NCBI RefSeq assembly: GCF_009937955.1
Contig: NZ_AP018439.1
Coordinates: 992,001-1,056,000, forward strand
Reading direction: 5' to 3'
Source: Undibacterium sp. KW1
GTDB lineage: Bacteria; Pseudomonadota; Gammaproteobacteria; Burkholderiales; Burkholderiaceae_D
Length of the DNA stretch: 64,000 nt
The translations under genes and the position numbers were made by a program. Below are positions 26,832-36,553 of this stretch, one piece after another. The notes below the pieces were generated by a model that was not told the DNA's origin, searched no databases, and saw only the letters and a list, made by a program, of their open reading frames with translations. Position 1 is the first letter of the stretch. Every line of letters starts with the position of its first letter.

Positions 26832-27698
26832 TTACTTTACTGCATAGTCAATGGCAATACCAGCAAAGATTGCAGCACCCAGCCAGTTGTTATTGATAAA
26901 AGCCGCAAAGCAGGCCATGCGTTCACGTTCACGTATGAGGGTGTAGTGGTAGAGCGAAAATCCGACAGCCACCCCCATGCCCGCCAGGAACCAGGTGCGC
27001 AGGCCAAATTGCCAGCCTGTCAGTGCTATCAGCATGAAGCTGAGGGCATAGCACAGCATGACGGCAAACACATCATAGCTGCCAAAGGTGATGGCAGAGG
27101 TCTTGATACCTATCTTCAAGTCGTCATCCCTGTCTACCATCGCATATTCGGTGTCATAGGCAACTGCCCAGAATACATTCGCCAGCAATAAAATCCAGGC
27201 TGCCACAGGCACGGTATTTTGCACGGCAGCAAAGGCCATGGGGATGCCAAAACCAAAGGCGATGCCCAGATAAGCCTGGGGAATGGCAAAGAAGCGCTTG
27301 AAATAAGGGTAGCTGCCTGCCACGACGACCGCCACGACAGACAATTGTTTGGTCAGTGTATTCAGGGACAGGATCAGGCAAAAAGAAATCAGCGCCAGCA
27401 CTACGGCAACGCCGACGGCTTCTTTGCCAGATATCTTGCCACTGGTCAGTGGCCGCTCTGCCGTGCGTTTGACATGGAGGTCAAAGTCGCGGTCTGCATA
27501 ATCATTGATTGCGCAGCCAGCAGAGCGCATCAAAGCCGTGCCCAGGCTGAAAATCACGACCAGTTGCCAGTCGGGCTTGCCATCCGAAGCTATCCACAGC
27601 GCCGCCAGCGTAGGCCAGAGTAATAAGAGTATGCCTATGGGTTTGTGCAGCCTGACCAGTTTGATATACCAGCCCAGGCGAGTCAGCAAGAAATTCAT
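26832..27698 (-). CDS. ubiA: 4-hydroxybenzoate octaprenyltransferase
   Basis: A 288-residue integral membrane prenyltransferase with about eight or nine helices. It joins the polyprenyl chain to 4-hydroxybenzoate in ubiquinone synthesis. The two aspartate-rich motifs that bind the magnesium-diphosphate are clear: [15 protein letters not shown] and [16 protein letters not shown]. The start [22 protein letters not shown] is usual for UbiA. The gene is monocistronic and divergent from ugpB; UbiC is not adjacent. Confidence 0.96.
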   Translation of the reverse strand: MNFLLTRLGWYIKLVRLHKPIGILLLLWPTLAALWIASDGKPDWQLVVIFSLGTALMRSAGCAINDYADRDFDLHVKRTAERPLTSGKISGKEAVGVAVVLALISFCLILSLNTLTKQLSVVAVVVAGSYPYFKRFFAIPQAYLGIAFGFGIPMAFAAVQNTVPVAAWILLLANVFWAVAYDTEYAMVDRDDDLKIGIKTSAITFGSYDVFAVMLCYALSFMLIALTGWQFGLRTWFLAGMGVAVGFSLYHYTLIRERERMACFAAFINNNWLGAAIFAGIAIDYAVK

Positions 27699-27817
27699 GA
27701 TTCAGCTTTGTTGTTGCGCATGGCAGAATTATAAGTGTTATCTATACACGGAGTGGTGCAGAGTGATATCTTAACGATTTGCCACATTCAGCGCTTGCCT
27801 GAAAGCCTGAGTACATC

Positions 27818-27859
27818 ATGTCATTTGCACGTCATGATATTGCAGCAAATTTACATAAT
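27818..27859 (+). promoter_or_regulatory. Pho box and promoter candidate upstream of ugpB
   Basis: ATGTCAT at 27818-27824 and ACGTCAT at 27829-27835 form a direct repeat with an 11-base period (7-4-7), the layout of PhoB binding sites. CATAAT at 27854-27859 lies 17 bases after GTCATG, so PhoB would stand in for a -35 element. The ugp system is a classical Pho-regulon member, which supports the reading. Confidence 0.5.
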
Positions 27860-27893
27860 CACTATAAATTACTATAGGTTTTCCGGGACTAAT

Positions 27894-29206
27894 ATGAAAC
27901 TGCAAACCAAGCTGGCCTGGGCCAGTGCTGCTGTATTGATGAACCTGGCTGGCTCTGCCCATGCGGTGACCGAAATAAGCTGGTGGCATTCGATGACAGG
28001 GGCACTGGGGGACCGCGTCACCGCGCTGGCTGAGCAATTCAATAAAAGCCAGAATGAATACAAGGTCACGGCTGTCTATAAAGGCAGTTACGACGAAGCC
28101 CTGGCCGCAGGTATTGCGGCCTTCCGCGCCGGTAATGCGCCGCATATCTTGCAAGTGTTTGAAGTCGGCACGGCGACCATGATGTATGCGAAGGGTGCAG
28201 TCAAGCCGGTATCTGAAGTCATGAAAGTCGCAGGCGAGAAATTTGATGCCTCCGGCTATGTGCCTGCCGTAGCGGGTTACTACACCTCACCCAAGGGGAA
28301 ATGCTGTCCTTTCCTTTCAATAGTTCAACCACGGTGTTTTACTATAACAAGGATATGTTCGCCAGAGCAGGCATGGACCCCAACAAGGCGCCATCAACCT
28401 GGCAAGAAGTCGTTGCCGCCGCTGCCCGCCTCAAAGCCAGCGGCGAAAAATGTGCCTACACCACAGGCTGGCAAACCTGGGTTCATCTGGAAAGTTTTTC
28501 AGCCTGGCACAATGTGGAGTTCGCTTCCAAAGGCAATGGTTTTGGTGGTCTCGATGCGCGCCTGACATTCAATAGTCCGCTGCATGTGCGTCATATAGAA
28601 AACCTGGAAAATTGGGCCAAGCAAGGTTACTTCACCTATGCAGGTCGCAAGAATGAGCCAGAAGCCAAATTCTATTCCGGTGAATGCGGCATGCTGACTT
28701 CGTCGAGTTCTGCCTATGGCAATGTGGCCAAGAATGCCAAGTTCAAATTTGCCGTTGCACCATTGCCTTATTATTCCGACGTCAAAGGCGCGCCGCAAAA
28801 CACCATCATCGGCGGTGCTTCGCTATGGAGCATGAATGGCAAGAAGCCCGAAGAATACAAGGGCGTCGCCAAGTTTTATAAATTCCTCTCGCAACCGGAA
28901 GTGCAGGCCAAATGGCATCAGGAAACCGGCTACCTGCCGATCACCAACGCCGCCTATGAGATGACCAAGAAGTCTGGCTTCTATGAAAAAACACCAGGCC
29001 CTGGCGTCGCCGTCCAGCAAATGATTGTCAAGACCACAGACAAATCCCGTGGCATACGCCTGGGCAGTTTTGTCCAGATACGTACCATCATGGATGAAGA
29101 GCTGGAGGCTGTCTGGAGCGGCAAAAAAACAGCCAAGGCTGCACTGGATAATGCTGTTTTGCGGGGAAATGAATTACTGGATCGTTTCGAAAAAGCGAAT
29201 AAGTAA
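27894..29206 (+). pseudogene. ugpB: Glycerol-3-phosphate ABC transporter substrate-binding protein, frameshifted
   Basis: Two overlapping frames together make one full UgpB of about 437 residues. The first starts at 27894 with a signal peptide ending GSAHA and runs through VTEISWWHSMTGALGDRVTALAEQF to TSPKGK. The second continues from 28301 with MLSFPFNSSTTVFYYNKDMF to the normal end near 29206. One base is missing around 28291-28301 in the run AAGGGGAAATG. Without it the first frame goes astray and stops at 28565. UgpB is the periplasmic binder of sn-glycerol-3-phosphate. Either the gene is inactivated or the sequence has a homopolymer error; the rest is well conserved. Confidence 0.88.
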
Positions 29207-29220
29207 AAATCTTAGGACCT

Positions 29221-29434
29221 CTCAACACAGAGGCACGGAGACACAGAGGGGCACAGAGAAAGTCAAAAGCTTAATTTTGAGGCTTACTTCTCTTGGGCTT
29301 ACACAGATTTCCTCTTGATTTTCTCTGTGGTGCAGCAGGGGTTTCATGTGGCATGCCACATGCCTGCGTAACGAGCAGCTCTTGCAAGAGATGCTTCCCT
29401 CCTCTGTGCCTCTGTGTTGAGCCTTTTGGTCTGT
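29221..29434. repeat. Long palindromic intergenic repeat, copy 1 (between ugpB and ugpA)
   Basis: The outer arms CTCAACACAGAGGCAC 29221-29236 and GTGCCTCTGTGTTGAG 29406-29421 are perfect inverted repeats of 16 bp, and GAGCCTTTTGGTCT follows. Inside are the CACGGAGACACAGAG and TTTTCTCTGTG blocks shared with copy 2. This copy also carries extra sequence with an 18-bp perfect palindrome, CATGTGGCATGCCACATG (29345-29362), and a 12-bp one, CTCTTGCAAGAG (29379-29390). No protein is encoded. Confidence 0.85.
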
Positions 29435-29455
29435 CTCTAAACAATCGAGGTTTTT

Positions 29456-30337
29456 TTGGAAAAGCGTGCGCGGTTTTGTTCGGCCTGGTTGCCTTATCTG
29501 CTGCTCTTGCCGCAGTTGCTGGTAACTGTGCTGTTTTTTTTCTGGCCTGCAGTCCAGGCCCTGTATCAATCCGTCTTGTTGCAGGATGCCTTTGGCATGT
29601 CCATGCAGTTTGTCTGGTTTGATAATTTCAAGACACTGTTTGCCGATGAAACTTATCTGGCCGCCTTCAAGACCACGGCGCTGTTTTCCAGCCTGGTGGC
29701 TGTGCTGGGGCTTAGCCTGTCTTTGCTGATGGCGGTATTTGCTGACAGGGTGGTCAGGGGTAGTTCCATCTACAAGACCATGCTGATCTGGCCGTATGCA
29801 GTGTCGCCTGTGGTAGTGGGCGTGTTGTGGATGTTCTTGCTCAATCCTACGCTCGGTATCGTTGCCCATGCTCTGCGCCATGTTGGCATTGAATGGAATA
29901 ATCTCTTGAATGGCCGCCACGCCATGATATTGATTGTCCTGGCGGCGGTCTGGAAGCAGATCAGCTATAACTTTTTATTCTTCCTCGCGGGTTTGCAATC
30001 CATACCCAAGTCGCTGATAGAAGCGGCAGCGATAGATGGTGCCGGGCCGTGGAAACGCTTCTTTACCATTGTTTTCCCGCTGTTGACGCCGACTACTTTT
30101 TTCTTGCTGGTGGTGAATATCGTCTATGCCTTTTTTGACACTTTTGCGATCGTTGAGGCGACCACCCAGGGCGGCCCTGGCAAGGATACCGAGATCCTGG
30201 TGTTCAAAGTTTTCAATGATGGTTTCAAGGGTGGCGATCTTGGCAGTGCCGCTGCGCAGTCCGTCATATTGATGAGCATCGTCATCGTCCTGACTGTGCT
30301 GCAGTTCAAATACATAGAAAAGAAAGTGCAGTATTAA
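29456..30337 (+). CDS. ugpA: Glycerol-3-phosphate ABC transporter permease UgpA
   Basis: A 293-residue inner-membrane permease with six helices. [22 protein letters not shown] at the start and [22 protein letters not shown] with the EAAAIDGAG coupling-helix motif are typical of UgpA. No ATG fits; the likely start is TTG at 29456, giving MEKRARF, with GAGG five bases upstream. That start lies just past the palindromic repeat, which has separated it from ugpB by about 250 bases. It pairs with UgpE to form the channel. Confidence 0.92.
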   Translation: MEKRARFCSAWLPYLLLLPQLLVTVLFFFWPAVQALYQSVLLQDAFGMSMQFVWFDNFKTLFADETYLAAFKTTALFSSLVAVLGLSLSLLMAVFADRVVRGSSIYKTMLIWPYAVSPVVVGVLWMFLLNPTLGIVAHALRHVGIEWNNLLNGRHAMILIVLAAVWKQISYNFLFFLAGLQSIPKSLIEAAAIDGAGPWKRFFTIVFPLLTPTTFFLLVVNIVYAFFDTFAIVEATTQGGPGKDTEILVFKVFNDGFKGGDLGSAAAQSVILMSIVIVLTVLQFKYIEKKVQY

Positions 30338-30339
30338 GC

Positions 30340-31191
30340 ATGATAGAGCGTCGGCCTTTTCTGGGCATGTTCAGCCACTTTATCCTGATACTTGGTGTCA
30401 GCCTGGTGGCATTTCCCATCTATGTCGCTTTTGTTGCCGCTACCCAGACGGCAGAACAATCAGCAATGGCACCTATGTCCCTGATCCCGGGTGATCAGCT
30501 CTGGGTCAACCTGCAGGCAGTGCTGGGCAGTGGTACATCGGGTAACGTCGCTACCAACCCGGTAGGGCGCATGATGTGGGTCAGCCTGGTGTCTGCACTG
30601 ATGATCGCTATCGGCAAGATTTCGATTTCCATGTTGTCTGCCTTTGCGCTGGTGTATTTTCGCTTTCCTGGCCGCACACTGTTTTTCTGGATGATTTTTG
30701 TGACTCTGATGCTGCCTGTCGAAGTGCGTATCAGCCCGACTTATAAAGTGGTATCTGACTTGTCCATGCTCAACAGCTACGCCGGGTTGACGGTGCCACT
30801 GATCGCCTCGGCGACTGCGACCTTTCTATTCAGGCAGTTTTTTTTGACAGTTCCAGATGAACTGGCAGAAGCTGCCCGCATAGACGGTGCAGGCCCCTTG
30901 CGCTTCTTCAAGGACATACTGTGGCCGCTGTCGCGCACCAATGTGATTGCCCTGTTTGTCATCATGTTCATCTATGGCTGGAACCAGTACTTGTGGCCTT
31001 TGCTGGTCTCAACAGAACAGAATATGTACCCGATAGGCGTAGGCATCAAGCGCATGATTGCTGGCGGTGATGCCGCAGTCGAATGGAATATGGTGATGGC
31101 GACTCTGCTGCTGGCGATGCTGCCACCTGGGCTGGTGGTGGTCGTTATGCAGAAGTGGTTTGTTAAGGGTTTAGTGGATTCAGAAAAATAA
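30340..31191 (+). CDS. ugpE: Glycerol-3-phosphate ABC transporter permease UgpE
   Basis: A 283-residue permease, close to the 281 residues of E. coli UgpE, with six helices. The coupling motif [25 protein letters not shown] is complete, and the helix regions [13 protein letters not shown] and [14 protein letters not shown] match the family. It starts two bases after the ugpA stop, so the two are translationally coupled. It forms the transmembrane dimer with UgpA and contacts the ATPase UgpC. Confidence 0.94.
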   Translation: MIERRPFLGMFSHFILILGVSLVAFPIYVAFVAATQTAEQSAMAPMSLIPGDQLWVNLQAVLGSGTSGNVATNPVGRMMWVSLVSALMIAIGKISISMLSAFALVYFRFPGRTLFFWMIFVTLMLPVEVRISPTYKVVSDLSMLNSYAGLTVPLIASATATFLFRQFFLTVPDELAEAARIDGAGPLRFFKDILWPLSRTNVIALFVIMFIYGWNQYLWPLLVSTEQNMYPIGVGIKRMIAGGDAAVEWNMVMATLLLAMLPPGLVVVVMQKWFVKGLVDSEK

Positions 31192-31204
31192 ATAAAAATA
31201 ACTT

Positions 31205-32281
31205 ATGGCACAACTACATTTTAAAAACGTCACCAAAACTTACGGCAAGGGCGATAAGGCCGTTGCTGTCATCCATGGTATTTCCATGGATATCAATCAT
31301 GGTGAATTCATTGTCATGGTGGGCCCTTCTGGCTGCGGTAAATCGACGCTGTTGCGCATGGTCGCAGGGCTGGAAGAAATTACTTCTGGCGATATCGTCA
31401 TTGGCGACAGGGTGGTCAATAATCTGGAACCCAAGGACAGGGATATCGCCATGGTGTTCCAGAACTATGCGCTGTACCCGCACATGAGCGTGTATCAGAA
31501 CATGGCCTATGGTTTGAAGATACGCGGCTTTTCCAAAGCCGATATTGAAACCCGGGTACAAAAAGCGGCGCAGATACTGGAGCTGGGGGCATTACTGGAC
31601 AGGACTCCGCGCCAACTCTCTGGCGGCCAGCGCCAGCGCGTAGCCATGGGCCGCGCCATCGTCCGTGAACCGGCAGTTTTTTTATTTGATGAACCGTTGT
31701 CAAACCTGGATGCCAAACTGCGGGTGCAGATGCGCCTGGAAATCCAGCGCCTGCACAAGGCACTGGGCACCACCAGTCTGTATGTCACGCATGACCAGGT
31801 CGAGGCCATGACCCTGGGCCAGCGCATGATAGTCATGAATGGTGGCGTGGCCGAACAGATAGGTACGCCGGCAGAAGTGTATGCGACACCGGCCACGACT
31901 TTCGTCGCCAGTTTCATCGGTTCACCACCAATGAATCTCTTGCGTGGCAAACTGACTGAGAGCGGCAGGCAGATGCAGATAGGCCAGACGCTGGTGTCAC
32001 TGCCGCTGGTACAGAGCGAAGCAGAGCGCGTCGCCAACCGTGAGCTGGTACTGGGTGTGCGTCCAGAACATTTGTTCGTAGGCATGCCTGGCCTGCCACT
32101 GGAAGTACAACTGGTAGAGTCGCTGGGGGCAGATTTGCTGGTGCATGGTCTTTGCGGTGGTGAACCCGTGGTCATACGTACGCCTGCGGGCACGGTAGTA
32201 GAGGCAGGTCAGCGTACGACAGCAGGTTTTGCTGCAGATGTCGTGCACTGGTTTGATCCTGTTACCACCAAACGCATTTGA
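31205..32281 (+). CDS. ugpC: Glycerol-3-phosphate ABC transporter ATP-binding protein UgpC
   Basis: A 358-residue ATPase subunit of the MalK/UgpC type. Walker A is GPSGCGKST, the Q loop [13 protein letters not shown], the ABC signature [14 protein letters not shown], Walker [13 protein letters not shown], and the switch histidine lies in [10 protein letters not shown]. After the nucleotide-binding domain comes a TOBE/regulatory domain of about 120 residues. It is the last gene of the ugpBAEC operon. The frames of all three downstream genes are intact despite the damage to ugpB. Confidence 0.95.
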   Translation: MAQLHFKNVTKTYGKGDKAVAVIHGISMDINHGEFIVMVGPSGCGKSTLLRMVAGLEEITSGDIVIGDRVVNNLEPKDRDIAMVFQNYALYPHMSVYQNMAYGLKIRGFSKADIETRVQKAAQILELGALLDRTPRQLSGGQRQRVAMGRAIVREPAVFLFDEPLSNLDAKLRVQMRLEIQRLHKALGTTSLYVTHDQVEAMTLGQRMIVMNGGVAEQIGTPAEVYATPATTFVASFIGSPPMNLLRGKLTESGRQMQIGQTLVSLPLVQSEAERVANRELVLGVRPEHLFVGMPGLPLEVQLVESLGADLLVHGLCGGEPVVIRTPAGTVVEAGQRTTAGFAADVVHWFDPVTTKRI

Positions 32282-32326
32282 GCGTTTGAAACAGGGAGCA
32301 AACCAATTTCAGGATCAGGCAGTCGA

Positions 32327-32545
32327 TCAGACAATCAGCGCCGCTTTGCGCTTTTGCTGTTGTTTTAAAAAATCTGAACGTACACTGGCGCGGCTGGGTG
32401 CGCTATTGAGCCCATTGGCTTTGCTGATGGCTGGCGTTTGCTGTTCGCTTTTTTGCCCGCAAATATAACCCAGCCCAAACACCGCGAACGTTAGCAGCGT
32501 GGCTATTGCATACCTGCGTATGGTTTCACGTCTGCTGCTGTTCAT
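32327..32545 (-). CDS. Small single-pass membrane protein, unknown
   Basis: A 72-residue open frame read from the ATG at 32545, which has AGGAAG about ten bases before it. It begins MNSSRRETIRRYAIAT and has one convincing transmembrane helix (YAIATLLTFAVFGLGYICG). A polar tail follows, rich in Ser, Lys and Gln (SDFLKQQQKRKAAL). The frame is open as far as 32650, but the extra N-terminal part looks unlike protein. It is convergent with ugpC, 45 bases apart. The family is unrecognised. It may be a real small membrane protein; coding evidence is moderate. Confidence 0.45.
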   Translation of the reverse strand: MNSSRRETIRRYAIATLLTFAVFGLGYICGQKSEQQTPAISKANGLNSAPSRASVRSDFLKQQQKRKAALIV

Positions 32546-32786
32546 ACTGGCATCACTTCCTGTTTGCATTCCTGACCCCTTTGGACTGAAGCTTGAATAT
32601 TTGCATGGGCAGCGAATTTCAATCTTGAGACGCTTGCTATTGAACTTCATGCCGCTTTTGCAGGTCGAAGTGTCGCAATAATTAAAAAAACGTACCAGAA
32701 AATTGCAGGAAGAATAGTTAATTAATCTGTTTGGTACTGAATTGCGGTACTATTTGCGAAATTTTACATTTAGTCAGGAAGCCTTC

Positions 32787-33584
32787 ATGAGTTCTCCCGA
32801 ATTGGTCTTGAAAGTCTTGCGCTCAGAATTGCGCGCGGCAGGCGTGACTTACAAAATGCTGGCAGACCGTATAGGCATGAGTGAGTCCAGCATGAAGCGC
32901 ATGTTCGGGCAAAGGGATATGAGCCTGTCGCGCCTGGCAGAAATCTGCAAGGCCTCAGGCATCGCCATGGAAGATGTATTGCGCCAGGCTGCCGATGTCA
33001 CGCCGCATGCTGATACCCTGAGCCTGGCACAGGAACAATCGCTGATGGCCGACCCCAAATTATTGCTGGTAGCGATTTGTTGCCTCGGGCATTGGACGTT
33101 GGAACAAATCATAGAAACCTATCATTTGTCTGAGGCTGAATGTGTCCTGCACCTGATCGCACTCGATAAACTTGAAGTCATAGAATTGCGGCCCCTTAAC
33201 CGGTATCGCCTGAAAGTGTCGCCAGCTTTCCACTGGCGTCCTGATGGCCCGGTACAGCAGTATTTCAGGGATGTCGTCGTCGGTGATTATTTTGATGGCA
33301 GCTTTGCCGGACAGGGGGAGACTTTGCTCTTTGTACCAGCCCGGGTGTCATCGCACAGCGCCATGGAGATGGTGCAAAAGATACAGCAACTGGCTGCCGA
33401 GCTGGCACGTCTGCATCAGGACGACCGCCGCCTGAGACCAGAAGAGCGCGATGGCTTTACCTTGCTGGTGGGCTTCCGTTCCTGGGAATTCTCTGCCTTT
33501 ACGGCACTGCGCCGTCCTGAGACGGCAGCGCCAGTCAAAGGACTGACGCATCAGATTCACCAGATAGGCCCGAGGAAAAGATAA
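32787..33584 (+). CDS. XRE-family helix-turn-helix transcriptional regulator
   Basis: A 265-residue protein from the ATG at 32787, preceded by AGGAAG. Residues of about 5-65 form a Cro/C1-type DNA-binding domain, with VTYKMLADRIGMSESSMKRMFGQRDMSLSRLAEICKASG showing the two core helices in pieces. The remaining 190 residues have no recognised domain; they are mixed alpha/beta and may bind a ligand or form a dimer. Its 3' end overlaps the convergent patatin gene by 28 bases. Its targets are unknown. Confidence 0.85.
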   Translation: MSSPELVLKVLRSELRAAGVTYKMLADRIGMSESSMKRMFGQRDMSLSRLAEICKASGIAMEDVLRQAADVTPHADTLSLAQEQSLMADPKLLLVAICCLGHWTLEQIIETYHLSEAECVLHLIALDKLEVIELRPLNRYRLKVSPAFHWRPDGPVQQYFRDVVVGDYFDGSFAGQGETLLFVPARVSSHSAMEMVQKIQQLAAELARLHQDDRRLRPEERDGFTLLVGFRSWEFSAFTALRRPETAAPVKGLTHQIHQIGPRKR

Positions 33585-35812
33585 AGCGAAGAGCCATTGC
33601 CGCGCGTTGCCCCGGCACCAAAGAACAGCGGACCAAAACGCGTTTCAACAGAGACAAAGGCGCTGGCTGCCTGCTTGAGGGAACTAAGGCGTAGTGCCTG
33701 GCCATTGCCATAAGAATTGCCCGCTTCCAGCGAGAACCCTGTCCGTATCGCACCGCCTATGGTGGTTGGCAAAGAACCGATTTTACGCGCTATGACGAAG
33801 CGGCCAAAAGCTGTAGCGTCACCAGCAAGTGAGTTGTTCGCCGTGCCTGACAGACGCAAGAAACCGCCGAGCGGGTTAGGTGCGCCACCACGTTCTGAAC
33901 GGTTCCATTCTCCATATAAATGCCCGGCCCAATCCCCAAGCCGGAAGGCTGACAAAGCATCGATTTGCGATTGTGCCTGTGAACGCTCACCGGGATTTTG
34001 CGCAGGTGTTTGTTCCCAGGAGGAGGTGACCAGATAACCCCGGCTGGGGTTGGCCAGCGAATCCAGGGTATCCAGACGGAAGCGCAAGAAGCGCGTGGTG
34101 CTGTAATAGCGCAGGCTATCCTGATTGGCAACCGCGGGCAATAAAATATCGACTTTGCCAAAACCACGGCTGACCCCCGCTTCTATGGTGCCCCAGTTAT
34201 CCAGTTGTCGTCCAAAAACCAGGGTGCCCTGGGTGCCACGCACGCCTACGCGCAAGGCCTTGCGCCCCTCTTGATACAAATCCAGGCTACTGCCATTGTA
34301 TTCAAGCGAAGGGGCCACATACCAGGGTGAGCCAGAAGCCAGCGGTTGCCAGAACTGCGAGCCCAACTGGCGCTGGCTGCCTATGCGGGCAAAGGTACGT
34401 AATTCTGCACCATAACTATTGAGTGAGGATGCGATATGCAAGACGCTCAGGCCAAAGCGGTTTTCATCTGCAAAATCACTGGTCAGCTCAAGACCTACCC
34501 GCAAGCGGTTGCGGCTGGAATTGGATTCTGATGGCTTGATCAGCACATTGCGTTTACCATCTTCATCGCTGATGACAGTTTCTATATTGTCGATATCACC
34601 GCGCCCGTACAGCTTGCCCGAGGCTTGCCTGATCTGCTCTTGCGACAAGATCTGACCCTCTTTCAAACCCGTTTGCGCGATCAAGGCCTGCGGGTTGATA
34701 TAGCGCGGACCTTCGACCTCTATCTTTGCGAGTGGCAGTTTATCGGCAGTATTTCTGGCAGTTTGCCCCGCGTTAGAGCGCTGGTATTCAAAGACGGCAT
34801 ATTGCTCATCCGGCACGCGTAAGGCGCTTAACTGTGTGGCCATTTTATTGGTGGCGATTTCACCTGCCTTGATGGTCTGCTGATACAGTCCAAAATCAAG
34901 AAAGCTGGTGCCTGATAATTCCGGCGCAATCAGCACATCGGATTTGCGCAAGTCCTTGATAGAGCGCTGCACGTTTTGCTCAGTCAGGATTTGCAGCATC
35001 TGCTTGGTGACGTCGATGGCGCTGTTAAGCTCATGCTCCTTCGCCAGTGGCGTGCCCACATTCACGGCAATGATGATATCCGCCCCCATGGCGCGTGCCA
35101 GTTCCACTGGCAAATTGCTGACCAGGCCACCATCAACAACCAGCTTCTGCTTGATACGCACAGGTGCAAACACACCCGGCAGGGCCAGCGAGGCACGCAT
35201 GGTCATCAGCAGGGGGGTGTCATTCAATTCCACCATCTCGCCAGTCAGCAAATCAGAGGCAACAGACAGAAAGGGCAGGGCCAGCTGGTTGACTGGCTGG
35301 TCACGCATGCCTTCAGGCATCAGGCGTGTCAGGGCATTTTCCAGGGCGGCATTGCCGGCAGCTGCCGGGGGCAAAAATACGCCAGACTTGGTCACCGCAA
35401 ATTCTATGCGCGAAGGCAGCATCAAGTCTTCTTCCTTGCGGCGGAAATCCAGGTCATAACGGGCGGGACGGTCGGCCAGCACGCTGTCCCAGTCAGTTTC
35501 CTTGACGATTTGCTCCAGTTCATCGGCTGAGCGCCCGGCAGCATAGGCACCACCAACGACGGCACCTATGCTGGTGCCAACCACCATATCCACAGGCACA
35601 CGCATTTTGCGCAAGGCGCGCAATACGCCTATATGGGCAAAGCCACGCGCACCGCCGCCTGACAGTACCAGGGCGACTTTGGGACGGCTGGGTTGGCCAT
35701 TGGCAGCAGGGCTGGAGTTTGTAGCGTCGCCGACGACTTGCGCCTGGCTGTCAAAGGTAAACAAGCTGGCTGCCAGGCAGGCAATGACCAACAGAACTCG
35801 GGACAATGACAT
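33557..35812 (-). CDS. Patatin-like phospholipase with Omp85-type barrel (type Vd autotransporter, PlpD-like)
   Basis: A 751-residue secreted protein. A signal peptide ends near DSQAQ. The patatin domain (about residues 45-300) has the oxyanion stretch GGGARGFAHIGVL, the nucleophile elbow GTSIGAVVG with Ser, and the catalytic aspartate in VDGGLVSNLPVE, so the Ser-Asp dyad is intact. A POTRA-like linker (KIEVEGPRYINPQALIAQTGL) and a C-terminal beta-barrel of the Omp85/surface-antigen type follow, ending in FLGPIW. This is the layout of PlpD, a phospholipase A1 exported by its own barrel. It stands alone. Confidence 0.9.
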   Translation of the reverse strand: MSLSRVLLVIACLAASLFTFDSQAQVVGDATNSSPAANGQPSRPKVALVLSGGGARGFAHIGVLRALRKMRVPVDMVVGTSIGAVVGGAYAAGRSADELEQIVKETDWDSVLADRPARYDLDFRRKEEDLMLPSRIEFAVTKSGVFLPPAAAGNAALENALTRLMPEGMRDQPVNQLALPFLSVASDLLTGEMVELNDTPLLMTMRASLALPGVFAPVRIKQKLVVDGGLVSNLPVELARAMGADIIIAVNVGTPLAKEHELNSAIDVTKQMLQILTEQNVQRSIKDLRKSDVLIAPELSGTSFLDFGLYQQTIKAGEIATNKMATQLSALRVPDEQYAVFEYQRSNAGQTARNTADKLPLAKIEVEGPRYINPQALIAQTGLKEGQILSQEQIRQASGKLYGRGDIDNIETVISDEDGKRNVLIKPSESNSSRNRLRVGLELTSDFADENRFGLSVLHIASSLNSYGAELRTFARIGSQRQLGSQFWQPLASGSPWYVAPSLEYNGSSLDLYQEGRKALRVGVRGTQGTLVFGRQLDNWGTIEAGVSRGFGKVDILLPAVANQDSLRYYSTTRFLRFRLDTLDSLANPSRGYLVTSSWEQTPAQNPGERSQAQSQIDALSAFRLGDWAGHLYGEWNRSERGGAPNPLGGFLRLSGTANNSLAGDATAFGRFVIARKIGSLPTTIGGAIRTGFSLEAGNSYGNGQALRLSSLKQAASAFVSVETRFGPLFFGAGATRGNGSSLYLFLGPIW

Positions 35813-35991
35813 GAACTGAAGCTTTCTGTAGAAATGTGGTGTACGGGTCTGTTGTTACAGACCGCAATCACCAGCATGTTTCGCAAAAGACCGCAGTATA
35901 TACGTATCGCCTTGTCCAATGATGAGCAGTTTGCTAATTCAGTGTTTCCGGTTTGATCGTCGGGTTTAATTGCCCAGCTTGGTTATCTCGT

Positions 35992-36537
35992 TCAGTTATC
36001 CTCATTAACCAGTGCGGTCAGGATATGGTCGCGCCAGACGCCATTGATCTTGAGATAAGACTTGGCATAGCCTTCTTTTTCAAAGCCCAGACGCTCCAGC
36101 AAAGCGCCGCTGCGCTGGTTTTCCGGTACATAGTTGGCCATGACGCGATGCAGCCCCTGCTCTTGGAACATATAGGCTATGCCAGCCCGTACGGCTTCCT
36201 GCATATAACCCTGGCCTTGCTGCTGTTCTGCAATGGCATAACCCATGTGGCAGGCATGAAAAGCGCCGCGGACAATATTGCTGAAATTGCAGATGCCTAT
36301 CATGGTCTGGTCCTGGCACACAGCAAAATGCATGACCAGTCCAGCGTCCATGAGACGGGAACTGGCCAGCAGTCTTTCTTCACATTTTTCCAGTGAGAAA
36401 AAATCTTCATCGCGGGCCGGTTCCCATGGTGCCAGGTGGGCACGGTTGAGCAGCAAATATTGCTGCATCATGGGGGCATGTTCGGGCATCAATACCCGTA
36501 ATTGCAGACGCGCAGTCGCGATTGCTTCTTTATTCAT
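35992..36537 (-). CDS. GNAT family N-acetyltransferase (RimJ/RimL-like)
   Basis: A 181-residue acetyltransferase of the GNAT fold. The likely start is ATG 36537 (MNKEAIATARLQLRVL); an ATG at 36576 would overlap the oxyR stop and is less natural. The acetyl-CoA loop is QQGQGYMQEAVRAGIAYMF, followed by HRVMANYVPENQRSGALLERLGFEKEGYAKSYL, the usual RimJ-type end. It may acetylate a protein N-terminus or a small molecule; the substrate cannot be read. It lies just after oxyR and might be co-transcribed. Confidence 0.88.
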   Translation of the reverse strand: MNKEAIATARLQLRVLMPEHAPMMQQYLLLNRAHLAPWEPARDEDFFSLEKCEERLLASSRLMDAGLVMHFAVCQDQTMIGICNFSNIVRGAFHACHMGYAIAEQQQGQGYMQEAVRAGIAYMFQEQGLHRVMANYVPENQRSGALLERLGFEKEGYAKSYLKINGVWRDHILTALVNEDN

Positions 36538-36553
36538 AGTGCGAGGGATAAGA

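Noticed and set aside
28288..28570. Programmed ribosomal frameshift in ugpB
   Set aside because: No classical slippery heptamer, stimulatory stem-loop or pseudoknot is apparent, and UgpB is not known to use frameshifting. A base loss or sequencing error is simpler.
29222..29920. A 232-codon frame crossing the palindromic repeat and ugpA
   Set aside because: It is antisense to ugpA and its remaining part comes from the repeat arms, a known source of spurious predictions.
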